Shown: positions 25,027 through 33,840 of the stretch, piece by piece
How the letters are laid out: the number at the start of each line of letters is the position of its first letter
How positions within the stretch are numbered: position 1 is the stretch's first letter
NCBI GenBank assembly: GCA_030539055.1
Contig: JAUNSV010000008.1
Span: 1 to 54,477, forward strand
From: Eubacteriales bacterium
Lineage (GTDB): Bacteria; Bacillota; Clostridia; Lachnospirales; Lachnospiraceae
Reading direction: 5' to 3'
Length of the DNA stretch: 54,477 nt
The notes under the pieces: generated by a model
What the model saw: only the letters and a program-made list of their open reading frames with translations
What the model was told of the DNA's origin: nothing
Database searches by the model: none
Made by a program: the position numbers and the translations under genes

Positions 25027-25952
25027 TTCTTTGCCTCCCTACCAAATGCTTTGGGGTAAGATATTGATTCTATAAGTGGATACAAAACATTGCCAAGTAT
25101 AATTGCATACGATACTCCCTCTGTACTTTGAGAAAAAGTTCTAAATATTGCTGTCAAAAAACCAAGCAATAATGCATATATAATTTGACCTATTGGTGTA
25201 ATAGGTGATGTAGCATAATCAGTAGCCATAAAGAATGCACCAAATATTAGCCCACCAGATAACACTTGCCTAAAAATATAATTTATATCAAATTTTTGAT
25301 TGCCAAATAAAAATATAAATATACAAAATGATAATATATAAAAAAATGGAATTCTTAATTTTATTATCCCTTTCCATAAAAGGAATATTGCACCTATTAA
25401 CAAACATATTTTAGATACTTCACCTATTGTACCAGGAATAAAACCCATAAATAAATTGGTAATTGAAGTTGTTTCTCCCATTCTCTCAAGTGCAAGTGGT
25501 GTAGCAGAAGAAATGCCATCTATATTAAAATTAGACATTTGACCAGCAAATGATATTAACAAAAAGCACCTTGCACCTAATGCAGGGTTCATAAAATTTT
25601 GACCTATACCACCAAATAATTCTTTTATTACTACAATAGCAAAAAATGCTCCAATGATTGGCACCCATAATGAAATATTTGGAGGCATATTTAAAGCTAA
25701 AATTAATCCTGTAACTACAGCTGAAAAATCATTTATAGTTTGCTCTTTTTTCATTATAATACAAAATAGCCATTCAAAAAATACACTAAAAGCAATTGTA
25801 ATTAAAATAATATATAATGAGTGAATACCATAACGCATAATACCAAAAATAGAAGTAGGTAAAAGAGCAATTATCACATATAACATTATTTTACTTGTAT
25901 TAATTGATTTTCTTATATGAGGTGAAGTTGAAACATTTAATAATTGATTCAT
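25023..25952 (-). CDS. rnfD: Rnf complex membrane subunit D
   Basis: The 309-residue polytopic subunit has the RnfD start STSPHIRKSINTSKIMLYVI, the conserved ELFGGIGQNFMNPALGAR segment (111-128) and the covalent flavin site GISSATPLALERM with Thr151. The C-terminal FATDYATSPITPIGQ segment is also conserved. It carries part of the electron path and probably the ion path of the complex. It overlaps both neighbours (rnfC and rnfG) by 4 bases, which indicates tight coupling. Confidence 0.96.
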   Translation of the reverse strand: MNQLLNVSTSPHIRKSINTSKIMLYVIIALLPTSIFGIMRYGIHSLYIILITIAFSVFFEWLFCIIMKKEQTINDFSAVVTGLILALNMPPNISLWVPIIGAFFAIVVIKELFGGIGQNFMNPALGARCFLLISFAGQMSNFNIDGISSATPLALERMGETTSITNLFMGFIPGTIGEVSKICLLIGAIFLLWKGIIKLRIPFFYILSFCIFIFLFGNQKFDINYIFRQVLSGGLIFGAFFMATDYATSPITPIGQIIYALLLGFLTAIFRTFSQSTEGVSYAIILGNVLYPLIESISYPKAFGREAKK

Positions 25953-27289
25953 TTTTTTACTCCATTTGTATTTTTATTTTTCTCTTTTAAATATGCTCCT
26001 GTTTTTCTCTTCATTATTTTGAAGCTTTGAGTAAGAGGTCTTTTTGCTGGGCATACATATGCACAAGATCCACACTCTATACATTCCATTCCATACAACT
26101 CATTAAATTTATCATAATCAAGTATTTTTGATGCTTTTTCCATTAATGTAGGTAACAAATTTTCTGGGCAAACATCTACACATCTACCACAATTGATACA
26201 AGATGTTGTTTTTTCTTCTGAATCATCTTTAGAAAATGATACAACAGCAGAAGAATTTTTTGCTACTGGCACTTGCAAATTATAAATACAAATACCCATC
26301 ATTGGACCACCAGAAACTATCTTTTTTGCCGTTTTACAAAAACCACCTACTTGATCAATTAGCGATTGATAATCCATACCAAGTCGCACTTCATAATTAC
26401 CTACTTTATTAAAACAATCACCAGAAATAGTCATAATTCGCCTAATTAGTGGAGTATTCTCACAAATTGCATTATATATAGATATCATTGTATCCACATT
26501 ATCTACAATAACACCTGTCATAGCTGGCAAAATAGAAGAATTAATTTTTCTATTTGTAGCTACGAAAATCAATTGTCTCTCTCCTCCTTGAGGATATTTT
26601 GTTTCCATAGGAAAAACATCTATGTTTTTTTCATCTTTAACTAAATCATTTAATTTTTTTATAGCATAGGGTTTATTTTTTTCTATGCAAATTCTTCCTT
26701 TTGCATTAGGAAAAAGTTTTAATACTACTTTTAATCCCATTAATAATTTTTCACTTTGCTCTATCATTAACCTGTAATCGGATGTAAGATAGGGTTCACA
26801 CTCTGCACCATTTACCAAAATATAATCTATTTTTTCTGGGTCTTTAGGGGATAATTTGATATGTGTAGGAAAACCTGCACCTCCAAGACCTACTATTCCA
26901 GCTTCTTTTATTTTATTAATAATCTCTTCATTAGTGAATTCCAAATAATTACTTTTTTTGCCAAAATTATCTATGGGATTATCAAGAAAATCATTTTCTA
27001 TGACAATACATTCACTCATATTGCCACCAATATCTAATCTTTTTTCGATTGCTTTTACTTTGCCAGACACGCCAGATAAAACATTTGCAGAAATCATGCC
27101 ATTAGCTTCAGCAATAACTTGCCCCATTTTTATTTCATCTCCCACTTTTACTATAGGAGTAGCTGGTGCACCAAGATGTTGTGAAACAGGATATACCATC
27201 TCTGGTACTGTTTGAACTTTTTCTATAGCTAAATCTTTTGTTATATATTTGTTGTCATTTGGGTGAATTCCACCTTTAAATGTTTTCAC
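25949..27289 (-). CDS. rnfC: Rnf complex NADH/ferredoxin-coupling subunit C
   Basis: The 446-residue cytoplasmic subunit contains the NAD(H)/FMN-binding region (GIVGLGGAGFPTHIKLSP and NGAECEPYLTSDYRLM) and two [4Fe-4S] motifs near the C-terminus, CINCGRCVDVCPENLLP and CIECGSCAYVCPAKRPL. It is the first rnf gene and starts 12 bases after argS on the same strand, so the Rnf operon may be transcribed together with nrdR-argS, unless a promoter lies inside argS. Rnf oxidises reduced ferredoxin with NAD+ and exports Na+ or H+. Confidence 0.97.
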   Translation of the reverse strand: MKTFKGGIHPNDNKYITKDLAIEKVQTVPEMVYPVSQHLGAPATPIVKVGDEIKMGQVIAEANGMISANVLSGVSGKVKAIEKRLDIGGNMSECIVIENDFLDNPIDNFGKKSNYLEFTNEEIINKIKEAGIVGLGGAGFPTHIKLSPKDPEKIDYILVNGAECEPYLTSDYRLMIEQSEKLLMGLKVVLKLFPNAKGRICIEKNKPYAIKKLNDLVKDEKNIDVFPMETKYPQGGERQLIFVATNRKINSSILPAMTGVIVDNVDTMISIYNAICENTPLIRRIMTISGDCFNKVGNYEVRLGMDYQSLIDQVGGFCKTAKKIVSGGPMMGICIYNLQVPVAKNSSAVVSFSKDDSEEKTTSCINCGRCVDVCPENLLPTLMEKASKILDYDKFNELYGMECIECGSCAYVCPAKRPLTQSFKIMKRKTGAYLKEKNKNTNGVKK

Positions 27290-27301
27290 TTTTAAACCCT
27301 C

Positions 27302-29068
27302 CTACATCCTTTCTGGTGAAGAAAAACCTAATATTTCTATTATATCATTTAATATGTTTAAAGTTAATTTAATTAAACTTACATAGTAACTCTTTTTATC
27401 AATGTTTTCTTCTTTCAAAATATTATGCTCATGATAAAATGAATTAAATGAATTAGATATATCATAAATATAATTACACAATTTATGTGGTGCTAACTCA
27501 TTATATGCTAAATCAACTTCTTGAATGTAACGAACTAATTGCAACTCCAGATTTTTTGTTACTTTATCACTGGTTTCATAATACACATAATTATTATTCA
27601 ATTTATTTGTTTCTAATCTTTTTAATATAGATTTTATTCTAACAATAGTATATAAAATATATGGTCCAGTATGCCCCTCGAATGATATGAATTTATCTAT
27701 ATCAAAAATGTAATCTTTAGATATTATATTTGAAAGGTCTCCAAATTTTAGTGCTGATAAAGCAATTTGTGATGCTATTTGCTCATCCTTCTCTATCATT
27801 TTTTCTAATACTCTTTCCTTAACTTCATTTAATAATATTTCCAATCGCAAAATTCCACCCTCTCTTGTTTTGAAGGGAGTTCCATCTTTACCATTCATAG
27901 TACCAAATCCAATATGTACCATCTCTTGATTACTATCTATTAAAGAGGCTTTTTTTGCTACTCTAAATACTTGCTCAAAATGAAGTGCTTGCCTAATATC
28001 TGTAATGTAAATATACTTATTTGGTTTTATTTTTATTTCTCTATCGATAATAGTTGCTAAATCTGTTGTGGCATATAATACTGCTCCATCCTTTTTTTGA
28101 ATAATGCAAGGAGGTATTTCTTTTTTATCACTTTCTTCTTTTACATCTACAACCAAAGCTCCATCTGATTCATAAGCTATTTTTCTGTCACATAAATCAT
28201 TTATTAATTCTGGAATATATTTACTTACTGAAGCTTCTCCATTCCACAACTCAAAATATACATTTAATGAATCATAATTTTTCTTTAAGTCTTTTATTGA
28301 AATATCTACTATTCGCTTCCATATAGAATAGTAAGGTTCTTTTTCTTCTTGAAGTAATTTTGTTACTTCATGAGATCTATTATAAAAATCTTGATATTTT
28401 AAATTTCCATTCTCATCTTTTTCTTTAGCTTTTGCACTTGAAGCAGGATATACTTCTTCCAATTCTCTTATAGTAAAAGTATTCTCTATTCCTCTTTCCA
28501 TAAGCCCACAAATTGTAAGACCCATTTGAAGCCCATAATCTCCTAAATGAATATCTCCTATAACTTCATTGCCTTTTCTTCTTAATAATCTTTTTATGCA
28601 TTCGCCAATAACAGCAGATCTTAAATGACCAATGTGCAAAGGTTTTGCTACATTTGCTCCTCCAAAATCTACAATAATTTTTTGTTTATTTTTGTCATTC
28701 TCTAACCCAAGATAGATATTTGATTTTAATAATGAGTATAAATAGTATTGCAAAAATTCTTCACTTATTGTTAAATTTACAAAACCTGGCTCTAAAGCTT
28801 CAACTTTATCAAATGCTCTAACAAAAATAAGTTTAGCATCTTCATTGCTAAACTTTATTTTTATATCTTCACATAAACCAACTATATCATTTGCAATATC
28901 AAATGGTTTTTTATGCAATTCTTTTGCTATAGAAAATGCAGAATTAATCTGATAATCGCAAATATCAGCTCTTTTTGAAATTTCTACTTTTGCATACTCT
29001 TTTGAATATGAATTTTGTACAAATTTCTCTTCAATCTCATTTCTTATTATGTCTACAAAACTTTTCAT
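27302..29068 (-). CDS. argS: Arginyl-tRNA synthetase
   Basis: The 588-residue class I synthetase attaches arginine to tRNA-Arg. It has an N-terminal Arg-tRNA synthetase domain, the HIGH signature in ANVAKPLHIGHLRSAVIGE, the region GTPFKTREGGILRLE replacing KMSKS as usual in ArgRS, and the DALR anticodon-binding domain at the end, finishing with a short GFSSPERM. The ATG overlaps the efp stop by one base (TAATG). The length is normal for bacterial ArgRS. Confidence 0.96.
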   Translation of the reverse strand: MKSFVDIIRNEIEEKFVQNSYSKEYAKVEISKRADICDYQINSAFSIAKELHKKPFDIANDIVGLCEDIKIKFSNEDAKLIFVRAFDKVEALEPGFVNLTISEEFLQYYLYSLLKSNIYLGLENDKNKQKIIVDFGGANVAKPLHIGHLRSAVIGECIKRLLRRKGNEVIGDIHLGDYGLQMGLTICGLMERGIENTFTIRELEEVYPASSAKAKEKDENGNLKYQDFYNRSHEVTKLLQEEKEPYYSIWKRIVDISIKDLKKNYDSLNVYFELWNGEASVSKYIPELINDLCDRKIAYESDGALVVDVKEESDKKEIPPCIIQKKDGAVLYATTDLATIIDREIKIKPNKYIYITDIRQALHFEQVFRVAKKASLIDSNQEMVHIGFGTMNGKDGTPFKTREGGILRLEILLNEVKERVLEKMIEKDEQIASQIALSALKFGDLSNIISKDYIFDIDKFISFEGHTGPYILYTIVRIKSILKRLETNKLNNNYVYYETSDKVTKNLELQLVRYIQEVDLAYNELAPHKLCNYIYDISNSFNSFYHEHNILKEENIDKKSYYVSLIKLTLNILNDIIEILGFSSPERM

Positions 29069-29625
29069 TATGCTCTTGATTCATATTTGCCTGTTTCTGT
29101 AACAATAATTATCTTGTCACCAATATTTACAAAAAGTGGTACCATAACTGTAGCTCCAGTTTCAACTTTTGCAGGTTTTGAAGAACCTGTAGCTGTATCA
29201 CCTTTTACTCCTGGCTCTGTATCTACTACTTCGAGTATTACTTTTTGTGGTGGTTCAACAGAAAAGACTTTACCATTATATAAGCACACTTTACACACTT
29301 CATTCTCTTTAACAAATTTCATAATATCGCCAATTTGATCATGTGAAAGTGATATTTGTTCAAAATTATCATTGTTCATAAAACAATATGAATCTCCATC
29401 ATCATATAAATATTGCATATCTATTCTGTCTACATGTGCTGGTGGAAATTTCTCTGTTGGACGAAATGTTTTTTCCATTACTCCACCATTGATTATATCT
29501 CTTAATTTAGTACGAACAAATGGTGAGCCCTTTCCTGGTTTTACATGTTGGAACTCAACTATTTGTACAACTGTGTTGTCCATTTCGAGAGTAACTCCAT
29601 TTCTAAATTCTCCTGCTGAAATCAT
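29068..29625 (-). CDS. efp: Translation elongation factor P
   Basis: The 185-residue factor relieves ribosome stalling at polyproline stretches. It has the KOW-like start [20 protein letters not shown], the loop [15 protein letters not shown] with Lys32 at the tip (the position modified in other bacteria), and the C-terminal domain with [14 protein letters not shown]-like ending [17 protein letters not shown] lies upstream of the ATG, and the 68-base gap to the previous gene may hold a promoter. It is followed directly by argS. Confidence 0.97.
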   Translation of the reverse strand: MISAGEFRNGVTLEMDNTVVQIVEFQHVKPGKGSPFVRTKLRDIINGGVMEKTFRPTEKFPPAHVDRIDMQYLYDDGDSYCFMNNDNFEQISLSHDQIGDIMKFVKENEVCKVCLYNGKVFSVEPPQKVILEVVDTEPGVKGDTATGSSKPAKVETGATVMVPLFVNIGDKIIIVTETGKYESRA

Positions 29626-29693
29626 AAATTTTTTCTTCTCCTTTTATTACTGTGATAATTTTAATATATAATATAACAATTTGCAATAAATAA

Positions 29694-30233
29694 TTAGCAA
29701 ATTTTTAAATATACTTCCGCTTTGTTCCAATTATTATAATAATTTAACACTTGCAATATTACATCATCTATGCTTGTATTGTCTACTTTTATGGATGCAT
29801 TTGACATATACTCATACATTGGTTTTCTTTCATCTATCATCTTTTGAATGTATTCTTCATCAAAATTATTATAAATATAAGGTTTCTCTTTATAATTATT
29901 TTTTAAATTATTCATTACTGTTTTTGCATTAGCATCAAGAAATATTATTCTACTAATTGATTTTATTCTATTTGCAATTTCAATATTTTTTGTAAATCCA
30001 TCTCCTAGAGACACTACCATAAAACGATTTGATATTTTTTTTAATAATTCACTTTCCTTTTTTTGTAAATACAAATCACCTTTTGCTTCAATTATTTTTT
30101 GTATGGTACTTTTTTCTTCTATTTCAATTTCGTTATTTGTATCAACTAAATTTAATTTTAGGTCATTAGATAATATTTTTGCTATTGTACTTTTGCCACA
30201 GCCCATAAAACCTATTAAAAATAATGTAATCAT
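29694..30233 (-). CDS. Shikimate kinase-like P-loop protein lacking key substrate residues
   Basis: The 179-residue protein has the size and fold signals of shikimate kinase: Walker A GFMGCGKST (8-16), a LID-like region with KEKPYIY, and RKPMYEY at the end of the LID helix. The shikimate-binding residues differ. The DxD motif reads DTN (31-33) where the second Asp binds shikimate. The FR of the substrate helix is LQ (56-57). The GGG loop is GDG (77-79). It probably binds ATP, but phosphorylation of shikimate is doubtful. It overlaps the YqeG gene by 4 bases (ATGA) and precedes efp. Either a divergent aroK or a kinase with another substrate is possible. Confidence 0.7.
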   Translation of the reverse strand: MITLFLIGFMGCGKSTIAKILSNDLKLNLVDTNNEIEIEEKSTIQKIIEAKGDLYLQKKESELLKKISNRFMVVSLGDGFTKNIEIANRIKSISRIIFLDANAKTVMNNLKNNYKEKPYIYNNFDEEYIQKMIDERKPMYEYMSNASIKVDNTSIDDVILQVLNYYNNWNKAEVYLKIC

Positions 30234-30772
30234 TTATACCTCACTCTTGAGCCTTTTGGTTTCCCCAATAATAATTTGAATGGACCCTCCAATATTCTCT
30301 TCAATTTTATATGAAAATATTTTTCTTTTCCAACGGGTTTAGTTAAAATTGTATATAGGCCTGCTTTATTTGCTCCATATATATCTGTGAAAATTTGGTC
30401 ACCCACAAAAATTACATTGTTTACATTAAAAAATTGCTTCCCTTGGTTCCCTACACTTATTTTATTTAAGAGATTAATAGCGTTAATGTATCCATCTTTT
30501 TTTGGTTTATTTGCATTCTCTATGAATATATCTGCACCTATTTCATAAGAAAAATCATATACTCTCTTACCTGTATTATTTGATACAATACCTATTTTTA
30601 TTCCTTTATCTTTCAGTGCTTTAATAAAAATTTTAGCATACCAAGTTGCTTCCTCATCGTGAAGCACAAGAGTATTGTCTATATCAAATAAAATTGCTTT
30701 TGCATTGTATGTTGAAAAATCGTGTGTGTACACAGAAGTAATATATTCATTTGGAAAAAATTTATTAAACAT
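30230..30772 (-). CDS. YqeG-family HAD phosphatase
   Basis: The 180-residue protein belongs to the HAD superfamily IIIA, YqeG type. It shows the nucleophile motif FDIDNTLV (29-36), the second motif VSNNTG, the Lys of NKPKKDG, and motif IV VGDQIFTDIYGANKAG. The N-terminal PNEYITSVYTHDF is also typical. Related proteins are phosphatases acting on phosphoglycolipid or sugar phosphate precursors; the substrate here is unknown. It follows nrdR with no gap, and its last 4 bases overlap the kinase-like gene. Confidence 0.9.
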   Translation of the reverse strand: MFNKFFPNEYITSVYTHDFSTYNAKAILFDIDNTLVLHDEEATWYAKIFIKALKDKGIKIGIVSNNTGKRVYDFSYEIGADIFIENANKPKKDGYINAINLLNKISVGNQGKQFFNVNNVIFVGDQIFTDIYGANKAGLYTILTKPVGKEKYFHIKLKRILEGPFKLLLGKPKGSRVRYK

Positions 30773-31225
30773 TTATCTTTTGCTTATTTTTGCTACTTCA
30801 TCTATAAAAGTATTTACATCTTTAAAATTTCTATAAACAGATGCAAAACGAATATAAGCCACATCATCAATTTTTTGAAGTACTTGCATTACAATCTCAC
30901 CTATTTCATAGCTTTGTACTTCGTACTTTTCCATTGCATACAATTTAGATTCTATATCATCTAGCATTTTATTGATTGTATTTGCAGATATAGGTCTCTT
31001 CTCACAAGATCTTAATATCCCTTTTTCTACTTTTGATCTATCATAAGCTTCCCTATTGCCATCTTTTTTTATAACCAAAAGTGGCATAGTATCTTGTTTT
31101 TCATAAGTAGTAAATCTTTTTTTGCACTCTTTGCATTCTCTTCGTCTTCTTATGCTTAATCCATCATCAGAGGGTCTTGAATCTATAACACCTGTGTCTT
31201 CGGTGCCACAAAATGGACACTTCAT
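30773..31225 (-). CDS. nrdR: Ribonucleotide reductase repressor NrdR
   Basis: The 150-residue regulator has the zinc ribbon CPFCGTEDTGVIDSRPSDDG with Cys3, Cys6, Cys31 and Cys34 (including RRRRECKECKKRF), then an ATP-cone domain (LVIKKDGNREAYDRSKVEKG). It senses dATP/ATP and represses nrd genes by binding paired NrdR boxes. In front of this gene lie two sites close to the NrdR-box consensus, 32 bp apart, suggesting self-control. AGGAGG lies just before the ATG. No nrd structural gene is in the window. Confidence 0.95.
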   Translation of the reverse strand: MKCPFCGTEDTGVIDSRPSDDGLSIRRRRECKECKKRFTTYEKQDTMPLLVIKKDGNREAYDRSKVEKGILRSCEKRPISANTINKMLDDIESKLYAMEKYEVQSYEIGEIVMQVLQKIDDVAYIRFASVYRNFKDVNTFIDEVAKISKR

Positions 31226-31231
31226 TCATAC

Positions 31232-31279
31232 CTCCTCTATATTGTAGCTTTAGAAACAAAATTATACTACATATTGTGG
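31232..31279 (-). promoter_or_regulatory. Tandem NrdR-box-like operator sites before nrdR
   Basis: Two 16-base sites lie at 31279-31264 (CCACAATATGTAGTAT) and 31247-31232 (CTACAATATAGAGGAG). Compared with ACACWATATMTWGTGT they match at 13 and 10 positions; their 10-base cores (CAATATGTAG, CAATATAGAG) each match at 9 of 10. The sites are exactly 32 bp apart, the three-turn spacing typical of NrdR operators. The first overlaps the -10, the second the ribosome site. Confidence 0.55.
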
Positions 31280-31289
31280 TTTTTGTAAA
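31261..31289 (-). promoter_or_regulatory. Promoter of the nrdR-rnf gene group
   Basis: On the minus strand TTTACA (31289-31284), a 17-base spacer and TATAAT (31266-31261) form a near-consensus sigma-A promoter. A NrdR-box-like site overlaps the spacer and -10. Confidence 0.72.
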
Positions 31290-31301
31290 GAAAAAAGAGT
31301 G

Positions 31302-31330
31302 TTGAAAAAATAATATATATATTATATAAT
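31302..31330 (+). promoter_or_regulatory. Promoter of asnS
   Basis: TTGAAA (31302-31307), a 17-base AT-only spacer and a perfect TATAAT (31325-31330) form a strong sigma-A promoter. The ribosome site AGGAGA lies 8 bases before the ATG at 31365. Confidence 0.7.
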
Positions 31331-31364
31331 AATTAAATTAGGACTGAAATTAGGAGAAAGACCA

Positions 31365-32741
31365 ATGAATATTATGCAATTGAAAGAATTATTTATTAAT
31401 ACAAATGATTATTATGATAAAAATATAACTGTATGTGGTTGGATTAAAACAAATAGAGACTCAAAATCTTTTGGCTTCATTGTTCTTTCAGATGGTACAT
31501 ACTTTGATACATTGCAAGTAGTATATGATGAATCACTAAAAAATTTTAATGAAATATGCCATTATAATGTAGGTTCATCTATAATTTGTAAAGGAAAATT
31601 AGTATCTACACCAAATGCAAAACAAAAATTTGAATTGAAAGCAAGTGAAATATTACTTCATGGCGAATGCCCACCAGATTATCCACTTCAACCAAAAAAA
31701 CACACTATGGAGTTTTTAAGAACAATTCAACATTTAAGACCAAGAGCTAATACTTTTCAAGCAGTTTTTCGTGTTAGATCTTTAATAGCTTTTGCAATTC
31801 ATCAATTTTTTAATGATAGAAATTTTATTTATGTACATACTCCAATTATTACAGCTTCCGATTGTGAGGGAGCAGGAGAAATGTTTCAAGTTACTACTCT
31901 TGATTTAGAAAAAATAAATGGAGATGTAGATTATGCAAAAGATTTTTTTAACAAAAAAGTATCTCTTACTGTTTCTGGTCAACTTGATGTAGAAGATTTT
32001 GCTCAAAGTTTTAGAAATGTATACACTTTCGGACCTACATTTAGAGCAGAAAATTCAAATACAACAAGGCACGCCGCAGAGTTTTGGATGATTGAACCAG
32101 AAATGGCTTTTGCAGATTTGGAAGATGATATGAATTTAGCAGAAGATTTATTAAAATATATCATAAATTATGTTTTAAATAAAGCTCCATTAGAAATGAA
32201 ATTTTTTAATGATTTTATAGATAAAAATTTGCTTATGCGACTTAATCATATTGTTAGTTCTGATTTTGGTCGTATCACATATACAGAAGCTGTAGAAATA
32301 TTAGAAAAAAATAATGACAAATTTGATTATAAAGTTTTTTGGGGTGCAGATTTGCAAACGGAGCATGAAAGATTTTTAACAGAACAAATTTACAAAAAAC
32401 CAATATTTGTTACTCATTATCCAAAAGAAATAAAAGCATTTTATATGAAGCTTGATGAAGATAAAAAAACTGTAGCAGCTTGTGATTGCTTAGTCCCTGG
32501 TATAGGCGAGATTATTGGTGGTTCACAAAGAGAAGAAAATTATGAAGTATTAATTCAAAAAATAAAAGACTTTAAATTAAATGAAGAAGATTACAAAAAA
32601 TATTTAGATTTAAGAAAATATGGTTCTACAATACATTCAGGTTTTGGGCTTGGTTTTGAGCGATTAGTAATGTATTTGACTGGTATAACAAATATTCGTG
32701 ATGTTCTTCCATTCCCAAGAACTGTAGGATATTGCAACTAA
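31365..32741 (+). CDS. asnS: Asparaginyl-tRNA synthetase
   Basis: The 458-residue class IIb synthetase charges tRNA-Asn. It has the N-terminal OB-fold ([20 protein letters not shown]), motif 2 [21 protein letters not shown] and motif 3 [20 protein letters not shown]. The sequence [16 protein letters not shown] and the ending [15 protein letters not shown] are AsnRS-specific rather than AspRS-specific. The first ATG at 31365 is chosen for its ribosome site; a second ATG lies three codons later. It is followed after 19 bases by the SbcD-like gene. Confidence 0.96.
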   Translation: MNIMQLKELFINTNDYYDKNITVCGWIKTNRDSKSFGFIVLSDGTYFDTLQVVYDESLKNFNEICHYNVGSSIICKGKLVSTPNAKQKFELKASEILLHGECPPDYPLQPKKHTMEFLRTIQHLRPRANTFQAVFRVRSLIAFAIHQFFNDRNFIYVHTPIITASDCEGAGEMFQVTTLDLEKINGDVDYAKDFFNKKVSLTVSGQLDVEDFAQSFRNVYTFGPTFRAENSNTTRHAAEFWMIEPEMAFADLEDDMNLAEDLLKYIINYVLNKAPLEMKFFNDFIDKNLLMRLNHIVSSDFGRITYTEAVEILEKNNDKFDYKVFWGADLQTEHERFLTEQIYKKPIFVTHYPKEIKAFYMKLDEDKKTVAACDCLVPGIGEIIGGSQREENYEVLIQKIKDFKLNEEDYKKYLDLRKYGSTIHSGFGLGFERLVMYLTGITNIRDVLPFPRTVGYCN

Positions 32742-32760
32742 AACTAATTAAGAGGTGCTT

Positions 32761-33840
32761 ATGAGATTTGTACATGTATCAGATGTCCATTGGGGTATGC
32801 TACCAGATTCCGATAAACCATGGGCAAAAGACAGAGCTTATGATATTAAAGAAACATTTGCAAAAGTAATTTCTAAAACAAAAGAATTAAATGCAGACCT
32901 TTTGCTTATTTCTGGAGATTTGTTTCATCGCTCTCCTTTAATAGCTGACCTAAAAGAAATTAACTCTCTTTTTAATACAATCCCTTACACCAAAATAATT
33001 ATAGTAGCAGGTGCTAATGACAGATTAAGAAAAAACTCTAATGTTTTATCTTTTAATTTTGCAAAAAATGTGCATTATATAACTTCTGAAGATATTGAAT
33101 CTATATATTTTCAAGATTTAAATGTAGAAATACACGCTTTTTCATATTACACTCAAGAACTAAAAACAAGAATGATAGATAATTTAAATATTAAAGATGA
33201 TGACAAAACTCATATTGTTGTTGCTTATGGTGGTGATACTACTCATATGCCTATTGATTTAGATAAATTAACTAACCAAAATATCTCTTATTATGCTTTG
33301 GGTTCTGTTCATAAGCCTACAGAATTAGTAGAAAAAAAGATTGTATATCCTGGTTCCCTAGAACCACTTGATATTTCTGAACAAGGTGATAGAGGAATTT
33401 TTATTGGCGATATTAATACTATTACAAAACAAGTTGAAAGAGTGTATTTTCAACCAATGTCTAAATTGCATTATATTGCTCTTTCTGTAACTGTATCAAA
33501 AGAAACAACTAATGAAGAGCTTTCTAGAACTATAGTGTCTGAAATAAGAAAAAGAGGCGATGAAAATATATATAGACTTCGTTTGATAGGTAAGCATGAT
33601 CCTGAAACAGTCTTCGACTTTCAAAATTTAACTCATCTTGTTCGCATAGTTGATATAATAGATGAATCTGAACCAGAATACAATTTTGCCGAATTAACAA
33701 AAAATCATGCAGAGGATATGATAGGTTTTTATATACAAGCTCTTCAAAAAGAAAATCCAAAAGAAATGTCTGAAATTGAAAAAAAAGCACTATACTATGG
33801 TATTAATGCTTTGCTAAAAACTGGGGAGGTTAAATTATGA
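32761..33840 (+). CDS. YhaO/SbcD-like metallophosphoesterase with degenerate active site
   Basis: The 359-residue protein is an Mre11/SbcD-like fold partner for the next gene. Motif I (SDVHWG, Asp8 and His10) and motif II (SGDLFH) are intact. Motif III, usually GNHD, reads GAND (84-87). The His of motif IV (LLAHGG in relatives) is Tyr156 in VVAYGGD. Motif V, usually GHxH, reads GSVH (181-184). At least three of the conserved metal or catalytic residues are therefore lost. I start at the ATG at 32761 because GAGG lies 5 bases before it; an upstream GTG would add two residues. It overlaps the ATPase gene by 4 bases (ATGA). Confidence 0.85.
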   Translation: MRFVHVSDVHWGMLPDSDKPWAKDRAYDIKETFAKVISKTKELNADLLLISGDLFHRSPLIADLKEINSLFNTIPYTKIIIVAGANDRLRKNSNVLSFNFAKNVHYITSEDIESIYFQDLNVEIHAFSYYTQELKTRMIDNLNIKDDDKTHIVVAYGGDTTHMPIDLDKLTNQNISYYALGSVHKPTELVEKKIVYPGSLEPLDISEQGDRGIFIGDINTITKQVERVYFQPMSKLHYIALSVTVSKETTNEELSRTIVSEIRKRGDENIYRLRLIGKHDPETVFDFQNLTHLVRIVDIIDESEPEYNFAELTKNHAEDMIGFYIQALQKENPKEMSEIEKKALYYGINALLKTGEVKL

